Positions 31,124-40,283 of a stretch of DNA of 64,000 nucleotides are shown here, piece by piece. The position numbers and the translations under genes were made by a program. Source of the stretch: Rhodopirellula baltica SH 1. GTDB taxonomy: Bacteria; Planctomycetota; Planctomycetia; Pirellulales; Pirellulaceae. How positions within the stretch are numbered: position 1 is the first letter of the stretch; every line of letters starts with the position of its first letter. A model generated the notes under the pieces. It ran no database searches. It had not been told where the DNA came from and saw nothing but the letters and a program-made list of their open reading frames with translations. Where the stretch lies: NCBI RefSeq assembly GCF_000196115.1, contig NC_005027.1:930001-994000 (forward strand). The letters are read 5' to 3'.

Positions 31124-32131
31124 ATGAACCCCGTCATCTCGACCGATCAACTGACCATGCGTTTTCGAGGCTGCGACGCACTGCTGGGCGTGGATCTCAA
31201 CATCCTGCCCGGAACCGTGTTTGCGTTGCTGGGCGAAAACGGAGCCGGCAAGACGACTCTGATTCGAATCCTCACCGGGTTCCAGAAACCGACGTCTGGT
31301 TCGGCCTCCGTTTGCGATTTCGATCCGCTGAAACAACCACTGGAAGTCCGTCGCCGGGTCGGTTACGTCTCAGACAATCCCGCCCTGTACGACTGGATGA
31401 CGGTCGGTCAAATCGGCTGGTTCACGGCCTCGTTCTACCCGGATGGGTTCTACGAAGCCTACCGCGAATCGGTTGCGAAGTACGAGATCCCCGAGGACCG
31501 CAAAATTCGGGTGCTCAGCAAAGGCCAACGAGCCAAGATCGCTTTGTCGTTGGCTCTGGCGCACGATCCCGAACTTTTGATCCTGGACGAACCGACGTCT
31601 GGTTTGGACCCAATGGTTCGTCGTGAGTTCCTGGAAAGCATGATTGGTCGGGCCGCGTCGGGCCGAACCGTGTTCCTTTCCAGTCATCAAATCAACGAAG
31701 TCGAACGGGTCGCCGACACGATCGGAATCCTGCACAACGGCAAACTTCAAGCCTGCGAACCACTCAACGATCTGAAGGGATCGATGACCGAACTGACCGT
31801 CTCGCTGGACGATCCGTTGGTGGAACTCCCGACGCTTCCCGAGCCAGCCCAAACGCTACTGGAAGAAAACCAAGGTCGCCAACGCCGGGTGCTGGTTCGC
31901 CACTTCGACCCATCCATGATCCCGCACATCGAATCAGCCGAAGGAGTCACCGGGGTCCGCGAGCGAGCGATGTCACTGGAGGAGATCTTCATCGCCCACA
32001 CTCGAAAAGGTTTCTTCCGGCCGGCGGATCCGCCGGAGGGGTCCCATGTGTCATCTCGCCAGTCAGATGATCCCGAGGGCGGCGGTTCGCAGTCCGATTC
32101 GGAAGTGCTCAGTACGGGAGAGCGATCATGA
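31124..32131 (+). CDS. ABC transporter ATP-binding protein
   Basis: 335 residues. Walker A is GENGAGKTT, the signature is LSKGQRAKI, Walker B is LLILDEPTSGLD and the switch histidine region is VFLSSHQINEVERVADTI. The CcmA/YtrB-like type with a C-terminal extension (about residues 215-335) ends in a Ser/Gly-rich tail. It overlaps the permease gene as ATGA, so the two are probably translationally coupled and form one exporter. Confidence 0.94.
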   Translation: MNPVISTDQLTMRFRGCDALLGVDLNILPGTVFALLGENGAGKTTLIRILTGFQKPTSGSASVCDFDPLKQPLEVRRRVGYVSDNPALYDWMTVGQIGWFTASFYPDGFYEAYRESVAKYEIPEDRKIRVLSKGQRAKIALSLALAHDPELLILDEPTSGLDPMVRREFLESMIGRAASGRTVFLSSHQINEVERVADTIGILHNGKLQACEPLNDLKGSMTELTVSLDDPLVELPTLPEPAQTLLEENQGRQRRVLVRHFDPSMIPHIESAEGVTGVRERAMSLEEIFIAHTRKGFFRPADPPEGSHVSSRQSDDPEGGGSQSDSEVLSTGERS

Positions 32132-34635
32132 ACAAAACACGAATCTGGCAAGGACTGTTTTGGAAGGAGGCGAAGCAGATCATTCCGCTGATTGGAATGC
32201 TGTTCGCGGTTTCTGCCTTCCTGATCTTCATTTGGGCGTCTACCTCCCAGCAACTGAACATCACACTTCGTGCCGCAGGCGACATTGTCCCGATGATCAT
32301 GCCCGCGTTGTTTGCCGCGGGAGCCGGTGCGATTCTGATCAGCCACGAAAAGGAAACGCGTTCACTGCGTTGGCTGGCGTCGCTTCCGATTCCAACGCGG
32401 CCGATTGTCATGACGAAATTGGCGGTCGCTTTCGCGGGACTGATTGCAATGTGGCTTGGTTGCGGCCTCCTGAGCTTGGTCGCCGGGCTGGACAGCGGTG
32501 GTGTGGGTGAACTGTCAGAGTGGCGACAAATCCATCCTGCCTTTTGGTTTCTTCATTCGGTTTATGTGCTGCTTTGTGGTTTTTACACGGCGTGGCGAAA
32601 CAAGAATGCGTTCCCAGCATTGGTGTGGATCATTCCGCTGGCTCTGCTGCCGTTTCTATTCGCCGAGATCTGGTTCGCGCTGCCGCATTCTTCGTCCATT
32701 CAGTACACCAACGTGACACAGAAGACCTGGGTGATGAGCCTGGTGACGTTGGCAGCGATTCCGATCATAGGTTGGTTCGCCTACCGAGCAGGGCTCAGGG
32801 ATTTGCAAGCCGATGAGCCGGAGGTTCTCCCCACTCGAAACACATTGTCCTCGGCAGACGCTTGGCGACCACCGGATGCCCCGGTACCAACAGCGATGCC
32901 TTTTCGCGATTCGCTTGCTTCGCTGGTTTGGCAAAACGTTCACGGTTCGCCTTGGATGTCGATTGGGTTGAGCATCCCATTGCTGGCTGGTGCGATGGCA
33001 TGGTTGGTCCTGACGAATCACATCGGCACGCCATCCGATTGGACCATGGTGTTGATTCAGGTTTCCATTGGGTTGGCGTTGCTAGCGGTGTCTTGGTTGG
33101 GGGTCGCGGTCTTTGCGGGCGACGGCTCCGCGACACGACTGAAGTTTTTGGCGGATCGGGGTGTCGCTCCCTGGCGGGCTTGGGTGGGCAGGCACTGGTT
33201 TGCGGTCAGCTTGCTCTCGGCAATCACGCTGTTGATCGTGGGCATCCAGTCCTTTTTGGGGACACCGCAAAGCTATCATTCAAACGAACAGCCTTTGATG
33301 TTTGAGGTGTCTTTGTTCACGCTATTGGCAGTGTTTGCCATCGTGTATGGCGTGTCACAATGGACCAGCCAAGTCGTGCCGATGTTGGCGGCGTCTGCGT
33401 TCCTGGCTCCGGTGCTATCACTGCTCGCGCTACTGATGCTATCCATCGCGGGGGTGGGCAACGGCGTTCGGCTGGGGTGGTTGCTCCTGATCACGACGCT
33501 TCCATTTGTGGCCACCTGGTGGACGATGCGAGACTTTATGGATGGAAGACGAGGTTGGAAGTACTGGTCGACGATGGTGGTCGCAGCCTTGCTATTCTCC
33601 ATCTTGCCAAGCATCCCCGTCTGGATTGCGAAATCACAGTTCCCGGGCATGCCCGAAGAACGCGTCGCGGAACTGTTGCCGGAAGCAAGAAGGCTTAGCA
33701 AAGGGAACTCCACGAACTTTGCCTCGATGCGGATGGGCGATCTTGATCTTCGCGACGACTTCTCAAGCGCGCTGGGAGATGTGGATGGCGAAACCGCAGT
33801 GCAACGGTTCCATCAGCGAGACTACACGTCGCCGGACACCTGGATGGTGATCGGAAATCAAGACGACATACCGCTGAGGGCCGACACCTGGATCATTCAA
33901 AACAGCTTGGAGATGGCTTCACTCGCCAAGCTGCGATGGAAGCAGAATCCAAATGAGACTTCAAAAGAGCAGTTCGCCGCTTTCGTTGATCGATTGACCA
34001 CGGCCGCCCAACGGTTGCGACTGAGCGGCCGCTGGTTCGACCAAGAGATGGCCGACTATGTGGAAGAGTGGCTGGTCACCAATCTATCGGGCGAAGCCAT
34101 GCAGCCGCTTCAGTCGGAGCCGTTTTTTCAGCGGGCGGCGGAACAAGTCGCAGCGTTTGACGACCGACAATCGGCTCGCCGGCGGGCATTGCTGGTGAGC
34201 TGGCACCTGGATCTCGAACTGTCGGAACCCGGCCAATGGTATGGCGTGAGTGCAAATGACGATTGGTTTGCTCGTGTTCCAGCGAATTGGCGAGCGGCCA
34301 TTGTGCAAAAAGGTTTCGGCGCAGTGGTGGATCAGTGCTTGCAAATTTTGGAGAAGCAAAAGGTCGGCGGCGATCTGGAACCCGAGTTCCGAGCACTGCA
34401 TGAATTGCTGGGGCGGCCCGGTGGCGACTTTGAAACCGGGCCCTACAGCGACAATGCGAGCTCCGCGAAAAACACTCTGCATCCTCGTCGGTTCTATGGT
34501 TATCCCGCGGTCAGCTGGTTTGAACCCTGGGAGACGGAAGGGCAGGAAATTTGGCAGCGTTCGCAAGCCAAAACACAGGGCGAGATCGAGACAGATTCCG
34601 AATTGAATGTCCCCACTGAGGAGGAAGTCCAATGA
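32128..34635 (+). CDS. Large ABC transporter permease with C-terminal soluble region
   Basis: 835 residues. The first 500 residues or so are hydrophobic in an ABC-2 style, with many helices such as IPLIGMLFAVSAFLIFIWA, IVPMIMPALFAAGAGAILI, LPIPTRPIVMTKLAVAFAGLIAMWLG and MLAASAFLAPVLSLLALLMLSIAGV. The EKETRSLRWLASLPI segment is the kind of cytoplasmic coupling sequence seen in ABC-2 exporters. The remaining 330 residues are hydrophilic and not recognised. Starts inside the ATPase stop and ends inside the next start (ATGA), so three genes are coupled. Confidence 0.85.
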   Translation: MNKTRIWQGLFWKEAKQIIPLIGMLFAVSAFLIFIWASTSQQLNITLRAAGDIVPMIMPALFAAGAGAILISHEKETRSLRWLASLPIPTRPIVMTKLAVAFAGLIAMWLGCGLLSLVAGLDSGGVGELSEWRQIHPAFWFLHSVYVLLCGFYTAWRNKNAFPALVWIIPLALLPFLFAEIWFALPHSSSIQYTNVTQKTWVMSLVTLAAIPIIGWFAYRAGLRDLQADEPEVLPTRNTLSSADAWRPPDAPVPTAMPFRDSLASLVWQNVHGSPWMSIGLSIPLLAGAMAWLVLTNHIGTPSDWTMVLIQVSIGLALLAVSWLGVAVFAGDGSATRLKFLADRGVAPWRAWVGRHWFAVSLLSAITLLIVGIQSFLGTPQSYHSNEQPLMFEVSLFTLLAVFAIVYGVSQWTSQVVPMLAASAFLAPVLSLLALLMLSIAGVGNGVRLGWLLLITTLPFVATWWTMRDFMDGRRGWKYWSTMVVAALLFSILPSIPVWIAKSQFPGMPEERVAELLPEARRLSKGNSTNFASMRMGDLDLRDDFSSALGDVDGETAVQRFHQRDYTSPDTWMVIGNQDDIPLRADTWIIQNSLEMASLAKLRWKQNPNETSKEQFAAFVDRLTTAAQRLRLSGRWFDQEMADYVEEWLVTNLSGEAMQPLQSEPFFQRAAEQVAAFDDRQSARRRALLVSWHLDLELSEPGQWYGVSANDDWFARVPANWRAAIVQKGFGAVVDQCLQILEKQKVGGDLEPEFRALHELLGRPGGDFETGPYSDNASSAKNTLHPRRFYGYPAVSWFEPWETEGQEIWQRSQAKTQGEIETDSELNVPTEEEVQ

Positions 34636-36032
34636 GCCAACGAGCATCTGATTTTCGATATCGCCTCTGGATGTGGTGCCCACCGATCCTAGTTGTCCTG
34701 GCGATCGCCTGGGGTGTGGGGCGAGAGTACTGGGCCAAGGGCGAATACCGTTCCGTGGTCAACGAAATGGCCGACAGCGGTGTCCCCATCACCACCACCC
34801 AAATTTACGATCGGTACACCGCCGCAGAAACAGACGAGCAATCAGCGGAATGGACCGAGCTATTTGATGCCGTGACTGCATTGCGAGAAATGTCGCGTGA
34901 CTCGGTGGAAGGACTGGATGACCTCGTACCGCCAGATGAATCCTGGCCAGCCGAACCGTTCGCTGCACTGATGAGCAAAGAAGCTCAGCCGCTCATTCAA
35001 AAGCTCGAAGACCTGCTGAAAAGTGACGCTCCAATCCCCGGCGAAGTAACGTTTTCTTCGCGTCGCCTGTGGATGTCAGGCAGCAACTACGGCGCCATCC
35101 CGGAGCTCCTGGAGGACGAGTTTCAAATGGCATATCACTCCGGCGACACGGAACGTGCCATTACGCTGGTGCGACAATGGAGCCAGTTCATTGAACTGCT
35201 TGGGCAATCGAACGGGTTCCAGGCCTGGTCGCAATGGAGTTTGTCGAAGCGTTGGCTTCGCCTGGTTCGCCAATCGGTCACTCATGCATTCTGGAATGAG
35301 GAACAACTCACTGAACTCGTTGCTTTGACGAACGAAATCCGGGGCCCCGATCTCGACGAATGGAATGAATCTCTGTTGTCGGGCTTTGTGGCTTGGGATC
35401 CGCTGCAGGATAAGGGGTCCTGGGTTCGATTCACCGATCCTGACCTGCGATCTATACAACCGTTCGGAGCATCGGCGATTCATGCGATGGCGGCTCTGGA
35501 ATGGATGCAGCCGCGCGACGCCACTGAATCCGATCGTGGCGGACGACGTGATCGCAATAGCGCTCAACAGAAACGAAAGACGGAACAAGCAATCATCGAT
35601 GGGTCACGTAGCTTCGTATCCGTGCCCTTCGCAACGCTGAATCGCTGGATGCGACAGGACTGGGATATCTCGAGCGCATACGGAATTCAGCAGAATGACA
35701 ATTTTCGCGATTCCACCAAATGGACGCTGACGGCTATCTATATGCGGAAATACCAAGTTGAGAACGGACGTTTTCCTCGATCGTTGGACTCGTTGCGATC
35801 GGCGGGAGCGGACGATCGTGATTGGACACTCAGCACCGGAGAACGCCTAGGATACCGAGCCGATGATGGATCGCAGGAAGAGGATCAAGCTATCGCGGTC
35901 TTATGGACCGACGATAAAATGGACCAAGGCGAGTTCAGTGAACCCGGGGTTGGACGCATTCCCTATAGCGAGCGGAAGTGGGGGGCCGGTCGCGCGGAAA
36001 ATTATGAGATCTGGTTTGACCGAAACATGTAG
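34632..36032 (+). CDS. Membrane-anchored protein of unknown function linked to ABC genes
   Basis: 466 residues with one N-terminal helix (LWMWCPPILVVLAIAWGVG) and a long soluble, alpha-helical region. Its C-terminal part GYRADDGSQEEDQAIAVLW and the earlier TLTAIYMRKYQVENGRFPRSLDSL resemble the solvent-exposed pseudopilin-like ends of some planctomycete proteins, but no named domain is clear. ATGA overlap with the permease gene suggests it is a partner of the transporter. Confidence 0.72.
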   Translation: MSQRASDFRYRLWMWCPPILVVLAIAWGVGREYWAKGEYRSVVNEMADSGVPITTTQIYDRYTAAETDEQSAEWTELFDAVTALREMSRDSVEGLDDLVPPDESWPAEPFAALMSKEAQPLIQKLEDLLKSDAPIPGEVTFSSRRLWMSGSNYGAIPELLEDEFQMAYHSGDTERAITLVRQWSQFIELLGQSNGFQAWSQWSLSKRWLRLVRQSVTHAFWNEEQLTELVALTNEIRGPDLDEWNESLLSGFVAWDPLQDKGSWVRFTDPDLRSIQPFGASAIHAMAALEWMQPRDATESDRGGRRDRNSAQQKRKTEQAIIDGSRSFVSVPFATLNRWMRQDWDISSAYGIQQNDNFRDSTKWTLTAIYMRKYQVENGRFPRSLDSLRSAGADDRDWTLSTGERLGYRADDGSQEEDQAIAVLWTDDKMDQGEFSEPGVGRIPYSERKWGAGRAENYEIWFDRNM

Positions 36033-36043
36033 ACAGGCTCAGC

Positions 36044-36182
36044 ATAGAACAGTTGTTCCCAACTGTTTACGCGGTGGGCGAAACCATTCGGCGGTTAGGT
36101 GCGGGTGGGAGAGAAGGTTGGGGGTGGAGGACTGCTCGGCGGTGCGTCGTGCTCAGACGGAACAATTAGGGACAGTTGTTCG
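36044..36182. repeat. MITE-like palindromic element (copy 3)
   Basis: The left hairpin AACAGTTG-ttcc-CAACTGTT lies at 36048-36067. The right end reads GGAACAATTAGGGACAGTTG then TTC, a degenerate form of the same end seen at 30143-30164. It fills the gap between the ABC partner gene and folK. Confidence 0.6.
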
Positions 36183-36193
36183 GCACTGGTGAC

Positions 36194-37177
36194 TCACCAC
36201 CAGCGGCCGTCGTCCGTGGTGGGGTGGATCTCGCATCGCATGGAATCCATCGCGGAGGCGAGCTCGCCGATGGCCCAATCCAGGTCGTCAACTTCCAATC
36301 GGTATTCGGGCCACTTCCATCCGGCGGGCCAAATTTGATGCGGTGCCGGCCATCGATCTTTCTCGGTTGTGTGCTGGATTCGAGCGAGCAACCTGGGCAG
36401 ACACTGCGACGTCGGCGAAGTGTCTTGGTCAATCTCCTTGGAATCACGCAGTGCCAATGGCGGATCGGCCGCGACCCATTGCTGCAAACCCTTTGCCGCA
36501 TCGGGGCGATTTGGATCGATGACCGCGATTCCGTGTTCGGAAGACAAACGCTGGCAAATGATTTGTCGAAGCTTTGAATCTCCGCCCACCAAAGCGATGG
36601 ATGGCACGTCCGCAGCGATATGATCTCGCAGGTCCCGAATTGTCCAACCAAAACGCGGGTCGCAGAAGTCGGCGGCGACATCGCAAGCCGGTTCCAAGAC
36701 GAATCGTCGGGCGGTGTATCGAGGATGCGGAACGACCAATGCTTTCGCCGAACCGGCCGGCCCGCGACCGCCGATCAGACCGCGGCGCCCAGCTGTGCTG
36801 GCGGAACCTGCTAGGCGACCGTGAAGGACAACGTCCAAGTCGATCACGCGGGCGCCCCAGCGAATCAAACGCTTGCGGCCCAGGTCGATCTCGAGATGTT
36901 GCAGCACGTCCAAGACTTCCGCCGCAGACGCTTCTGTCGCAAACGCGGCGACCGCGTTCAGAAACGGTGATTGACCGCCGGGGCCGCCGATTGGTGGGGT
37001 TTCGAATAGCCGGCTGGTTCGAAGTCGTTGAACAGGTTCTTCGGCGGAACCGCCAGAAAGATCTGTACAAGGTTCGGCGATGACACCCGACTCAGCCACC
37101 CGACGTGCCGCTTCGGCGATCACGACGCGGCGGTCACCCAGGTTCGATCCGAAGCTGATGAGGCACTGCGTGGGCAT
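36194..37177 (-). CDS. folK: FolK-like hydroxymethyldihydropterin pyrophosphokinase with C-terminal extension
   Basis: 327 residues. The N-terminal 190 or so match HPPK (FolK), which transfers pyrophosphate from ATP to 6-hydroxymethyl-dihydropterin in folate synthesis: ISFGSNLGDR, FLNAVAAF, RWGARVIDLDVVLHG and VVPHPRYTARRFVLEP. An insertion of Gly/Arg-rich residues (LAGSASTAGRRGLIGGRGPAG) precedes the HPR motif. The final 140 residues are not part of HPPK; SIALVGGDSKLRQIICQRL looks like the beginning of a nucleotide-fold domain without a P-loop. ATG 37177. Confidence 0.88.
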   Translation of the reverse strand: MPTQCLISFGSNLGDRRVVIAEAARRVAESGVIAEPCTDLSGGSAEEPVQRLRTSRLFETPPIGGPGGQSPFLNAVAAFATEASAAEVLDVLQHLEIDLGRKRLIRWGARVIDLDVVLHGRLAGSASTAGRRGLIGGRGPAGSAKALVVPHPRYTARRFVLEPACDVAADFCDPRFGWTIRDLRDHIAADVPSIALVGGDSKLRQIICQRLSSEHGIAVIDPNRPDAAKGLQQWVAADPPLALRDSKEIDQDTSPTSQCLPRLLARIQHTTEKDRWPAPHQIWPAGWKWPEYRLEVDDLDWAIGELASAMDSMRCEIHPTTDDGRWW

Positions 37178-37291
37178 GAACGATTCAGCGAATATGCGAG
37201 GCGAGGAAGAGAATGCTCGCGAATGATAGCTGGAACCCGCTCAGACACCAACGATGGCGATACGCCACATTGGATCGATCGTACGGCGATG

Positions 37292-37732
37292 TCAGCGTTG
37301 CATCGGGACCGCGGTGGTCCATTCGGGAAGTTCAGTCGCTTCGGAGGTGATGCCCAGCACGATCGTTGAAGAGTGCTGCGATGCTTTGCCGATCAGCAGA
37401 CACTGCGAAAGCTGAACGCAATCGGTCAATCGTTCTCGCTGAAGTGTCCGTTCGCAACGACGAACGTGCCATTTGTTTTGCAAGGTGCTCCACCCAACGC
37501 CCTTCGCCGGTGCACACCAATCCACACGCAGACGAGGCATCGCGGATCGCTCGCCCGATTCCGATTGATGTGACGCGTTGGCTTCTCGCCAAGCATGACC
37601 CAACGCCACAAAGAAGGCCGGCTGAAGTCGCAGTTCGTCTGGCGTGACCAAGACCAACGTCTTGCCGTATCGAACGGCTTGTTCAACGGTTCGATGGAGC
37701 AAAGTTCGCAAAGTTTGATCCGGTTTGAACAT
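37292..37732 (-). CDS. Hypothetical protein
   Basis: 146 residues, ATG at 37732, on the same strand as folK and 114 bp upstream of it. The N-terminus TLRTLLHRTVEQAVRYGKTLVLVTPDELRLQPAFFVALGHAWREAN looks protein-like, and the middle has VDWCAPAKGVGWS. No family is recognised. It could be a real small gene or a decaying one. Confidence 0.4.
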   Translation of the reverse strand: MFKPDQTLRTLLHRTVEQAVRYGKTLVLVTPDELRLQPAFFVALGHAWREANASHQSESGERSAMPRLRVDWCAPAKGVGWSTLQNKWHVRRCERTLQRERLTDCVQLSQCLLIGKASQHSSTIVLGITSEATELPEWTTAVPMQR

Positions 37733-38008
37733 TGACCACGTTGGGATTCAAAGCCCGAGAAATGATTCAAGCTTGATCAACAAACCGCGTTGGATTCGAG
37801 ACGGATCTCGTTGCCATCGCGGTGAAATTAGACGACTCGGGAATGCGAGTCGTCGACATTGGATGAGTGGGTGGGGTGACGAGGCAGGTGCGATCGTCGT
37901 GGGGTTTATTTGGGCCGGCGGTGGTTCAGTGGTGTCGGAACCGGGGCTGACGTGCGTCGGCTAGTGCGATGTTGTGTTTAATCGGGGCTAACGCCAATTG
38001 GCACTTAC

Positions 38009-38119
38009 TTCACCCTCCCTCAGGGAGGGTCGCCCGCTTCGGGCCGGGGAGGGCGAACCTAAAACCCGGTGTGCAGCCCTCCCCTCGCTTCGCTCGACCC
38101 TCCCAGGGGGAGGGTGAAT
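38009..38119. repeat. 110-bp palindromic element with TTCACCCTCCC ends
   Basis: The left end TTCACCCTCCCT and the right end GGGAGGGTGAA are inverted copies. Internal hairpins are ACCCTCCCT/AGGGAGGGT (38012-38030), GCCCG-ctt-CGGGC (38032-38044) and ACCCTCCC-agg-GGGAGGGT (38097-38115). Together with the flanking CGGCTGAT words it fills the 560-bp gap at 37733-38292. No gene is visible there. Confidence 0.75.
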
Positions 38120-38238
38120 TTGTAAAGTAATTGCCATTGGGCTAAGGCCCGTCGGCTGATGTGGTGACTCATTCACCGCGGCTAACGCCGGGCGGCTGAT
38201 ATAGGGTCGGTTCAACCGTGGGTTTGCCGGGTGGCGTA

Positions 38239-38274
38239 TGCATCAGCCGTGGCTCAGGCTGGACGGCTGATGCA
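38239..38274 (-). terminator. 12-bp hairpin behind the ExeA-like gene
   Basis: Arms TGCATCAGCCGT (38239-38250) and ACGGCTGATGCA (38263-38274) are perfectly complementary with a 12-nt loop, starting 18 bp behind the ExeA-like stop on the minus strand. A T-tract is missing, so its function as a terminator is an inference from position; the GCGGCTGA/ACGGCTGA core is shared with repeats elsewhere in the window. Confidence 0.45.
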
Positions 38275-38292
38275 ATCAATACATTCGGGTGA

Positions 38293-40143
38293 TCAAGATT
38301 GTGGCGAACGCATCTTGGCCAACATCGCTTGGAAGTCGACGGCAACAGGACGTCCGGCGGACAAGTCCGCGGATTCGTTGTGTAGTGCTGCCGTTTCGAC
38401 TTGCACGTCGTCTTCGATGACCAGCATGTCTCGGTCGTCATGGTTGACGGCAATGTCATCGCCATCTTCTTCCATCCATAACACGGGAGCCGAGGCTGCC
38501 ATGGCGGATTGGTTTTGCATGGCACCCATGTCTTCCTCGTCGCAGATCTCGTCTGAGCAGTTGGCTTCATCGCCGACCAACGCCAGTGGCGAGTTGGCTG
38601 CACCACGCATGCTAAGGATCTCCTCATGCAGCGAGGTTTCCAGGTCGGAGGCCACTTCGTCATGCTCGGCGATTGACTCGGCCGTTGCGGTCAACGAATC
38701 AGCGGTGGGTTTGATTTCTTCTTCGTCATCAAACTCGCCAAACAATTGATCCGCCGTTGGCGTGGCTGCGATTGGTGTCTCGACCAGTTCTTCCGCGTCG
38801 CTTGTTTCAGGCAATTCAGCGGCCAGAGCCGAACCGATCACGTCGGAGACCATTTCGTAGTCACCTTCGTAGGACTGGCAGTCGATGCTCAACGAACCAA
38901 ATTCAATATCGCCAGCGGATGCGTCGCACTGCGCGGTGGCTTCTTCGCAAACGAGTTGCTCGTCGATCATTTGCTCGTTCGATTCAGCAGATTTGAGCTC
39001 GTTTAGTTCGGCTTCCGCCTTCTCGCTTTGGCACTGGCCAGTGCTTTGGCAGGCTTGGTCTTCGCACTCGGATGTGCTGCAAGCTTGGATGTCGCACTGG
39101 GGGGCCGCCGTCGCGACGGGAGTTTCGTCTTCTTCTGGCAAAGGCTGGTCGTTCCAGCGGCGGCCGTGGTCGTTGGATTCTTCGAACTCGAACGACGCGG
39201 TGGCTGGTTGGTCTTCCGAAGCGGAGTCATTCCACGTCGAATCGTCGAGAGCACCAAATTCAACGTTGGATACTTCCGCACTTGGAGCAGCCATTTCTGG
39301 TTCTTCCATGACGGGGCTGGGCAGTTGTTGCAACATCGCCCAAGCGCGATCGACGATTTTGTTGTCGATGATGCTTTGATTGAGTGATGCGGCACAGTCG
39401 ATCGCCGCGGTCATCATTTGGTTGATCAAGCGAGGCGTTCCGCTGCAAGCCTGGTGGATCGCACGAATCGCTTCGTTGGTGATCGCTTCGCTCGGGTTCG
39501 ATCCGCAGTTTTCGATGACGCGGCGCACATAGGTTTGTGCTTCGTCGCCATTGAGCGGGTGCAGGTAGCATCGAGTCGCGACGCGTTGCACGAGAGCTTC
39601 CAGCGATGGCAATGCCAGGGTCTCGTCCAACTTTGGACCGCCCATCAGAACAGCGCTGACGCGAGGTTGGCCTTCGCTCATCGTGTTGGTGATGATGCGG
39701 ATGGTTTCCAGGACTTCCGGCGTCAACGCTTGAGCTTCATCAACCAGCAACAACAAGCCGGGGAATTCCGAGGTGCTGCGAGCAAGTCGCTCGACCAAGG
39801 CAAACTGAGGGTCTTCGTTGGGCGCCAGCGGCGTCGAGTGAATTCCCTGAACCCGGTTGAGGCGAGTCAGCAGGTGTCGTTGGAACAACAGTGGGTTGTC
39901 CAGCATCGCGTCGCCAAACACCACGACTTCGCGGCGACCGGAGAATTGCTTGAGCAACAGTTGGCACAGCATCGATTTGCCGACACCGGGCGGGCCGATG
40001 ACCAGCGAAATTGCTTCCCAGGCTTCAATTGCACGTTGGATTCGCTGCAGTGCCTCGTCCTGCGAGCCAACTGGAACGTATCGCTCCGCGCTGGGGAAGG
40101 GTGGGAATGGAGGCACGTGAAAAGAGTGTTCAACCGAAGACAT
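38293..40143 (-). CDS. ExeA/GspA-like AAA ATPase with long acidic tail
   Basis: 616 residues. Residues 1-285 are an ExeA/TniB-like AAA ATPase: Walker A GPPGVGKS, Walker B LLLLVDEAQAL, sensor region SAVLMGGPKL, then RVATRCYLHPLNGDEAQTYVRRVIENCG and SGTPRLINQMM. From about residue 290 a low-complexity tail of more than 300 residues rich in Glu, Asp, Ala and Ser follows, with many scattered cysteines (CDIQACSTSECEDQACQ). No secretion or transposition genes are next to it, so its partner is unknown. ATG 40143. Confidence 0.87.
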   Translation of the reverse strand: MSSVEHSFHVPPFPPFPSAERYVPVGSQDEALQRIQRAIEAWEAISLVIGPPGVGKSMLCQLLLKQFSGRREVVVFGDAMLDNPLLFQRHLLTRLNRVQGIHSTPLAPNEDPQFALVERLARSTSEFPGLLLLVDEAQALTPEVLETIRIITNTMSEGQPRVSAVLMGGPKLDETLALPSLEALVQRVATRCYLHPLNGDEAQTYVRRVIENCGSNPSEAITNEAIRAIHQACSGTPRLINQMMTAAIDCAASLNQSIIDNKIVDRAWAMLQQLPSPVMEEPEMAAPSAEVSNVEFGALDDSTWNDSASEDQPATASFEFEESNDHGRRWNDQPLPEEDETPVATAAPQCDIQACSTSECEDQACQSTGQCQSEKAEAELNELKSAESNEQMIDEQLVCEEATAQCDASAGDIEFGSLSIDCQSYEGDYEMVSDVIGSALAAELPETSDAEELVETPIAATPTADQLFGEFDDEEEIKPTADSLTATAESIAEHDEVASDLETSLHEEILSMRGAANSPLALVGDEANCSDEICDEEDMGAMQNQSAMAASAPVLWMEEDGDDIAVNHDDRDMLVIEDDVQVETAALHNESADLSAGRPVAVDFQAMLAKMRSPQS

Positions 40144-40283
40144 GGTCGAAGTTTCCTTGGCGGAACAAGTGGGAGAATGCGGACAAGCCGTCTAATCGTT
40201 ACAGTCGTCACCCAGACCGCAGGGTCTGAAGAAAATTTCATCCATCTCTGACGAATTCACCTCATGCCCCCTCGATTCGCCCC

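Noticed and set aside
37725-37964. 79-codon frame in the folK-ExeA gap
   Set aside because: Lies among repeats and overlaps the hypothetical gene at 37292-37732 only at its end; no protein-like features.
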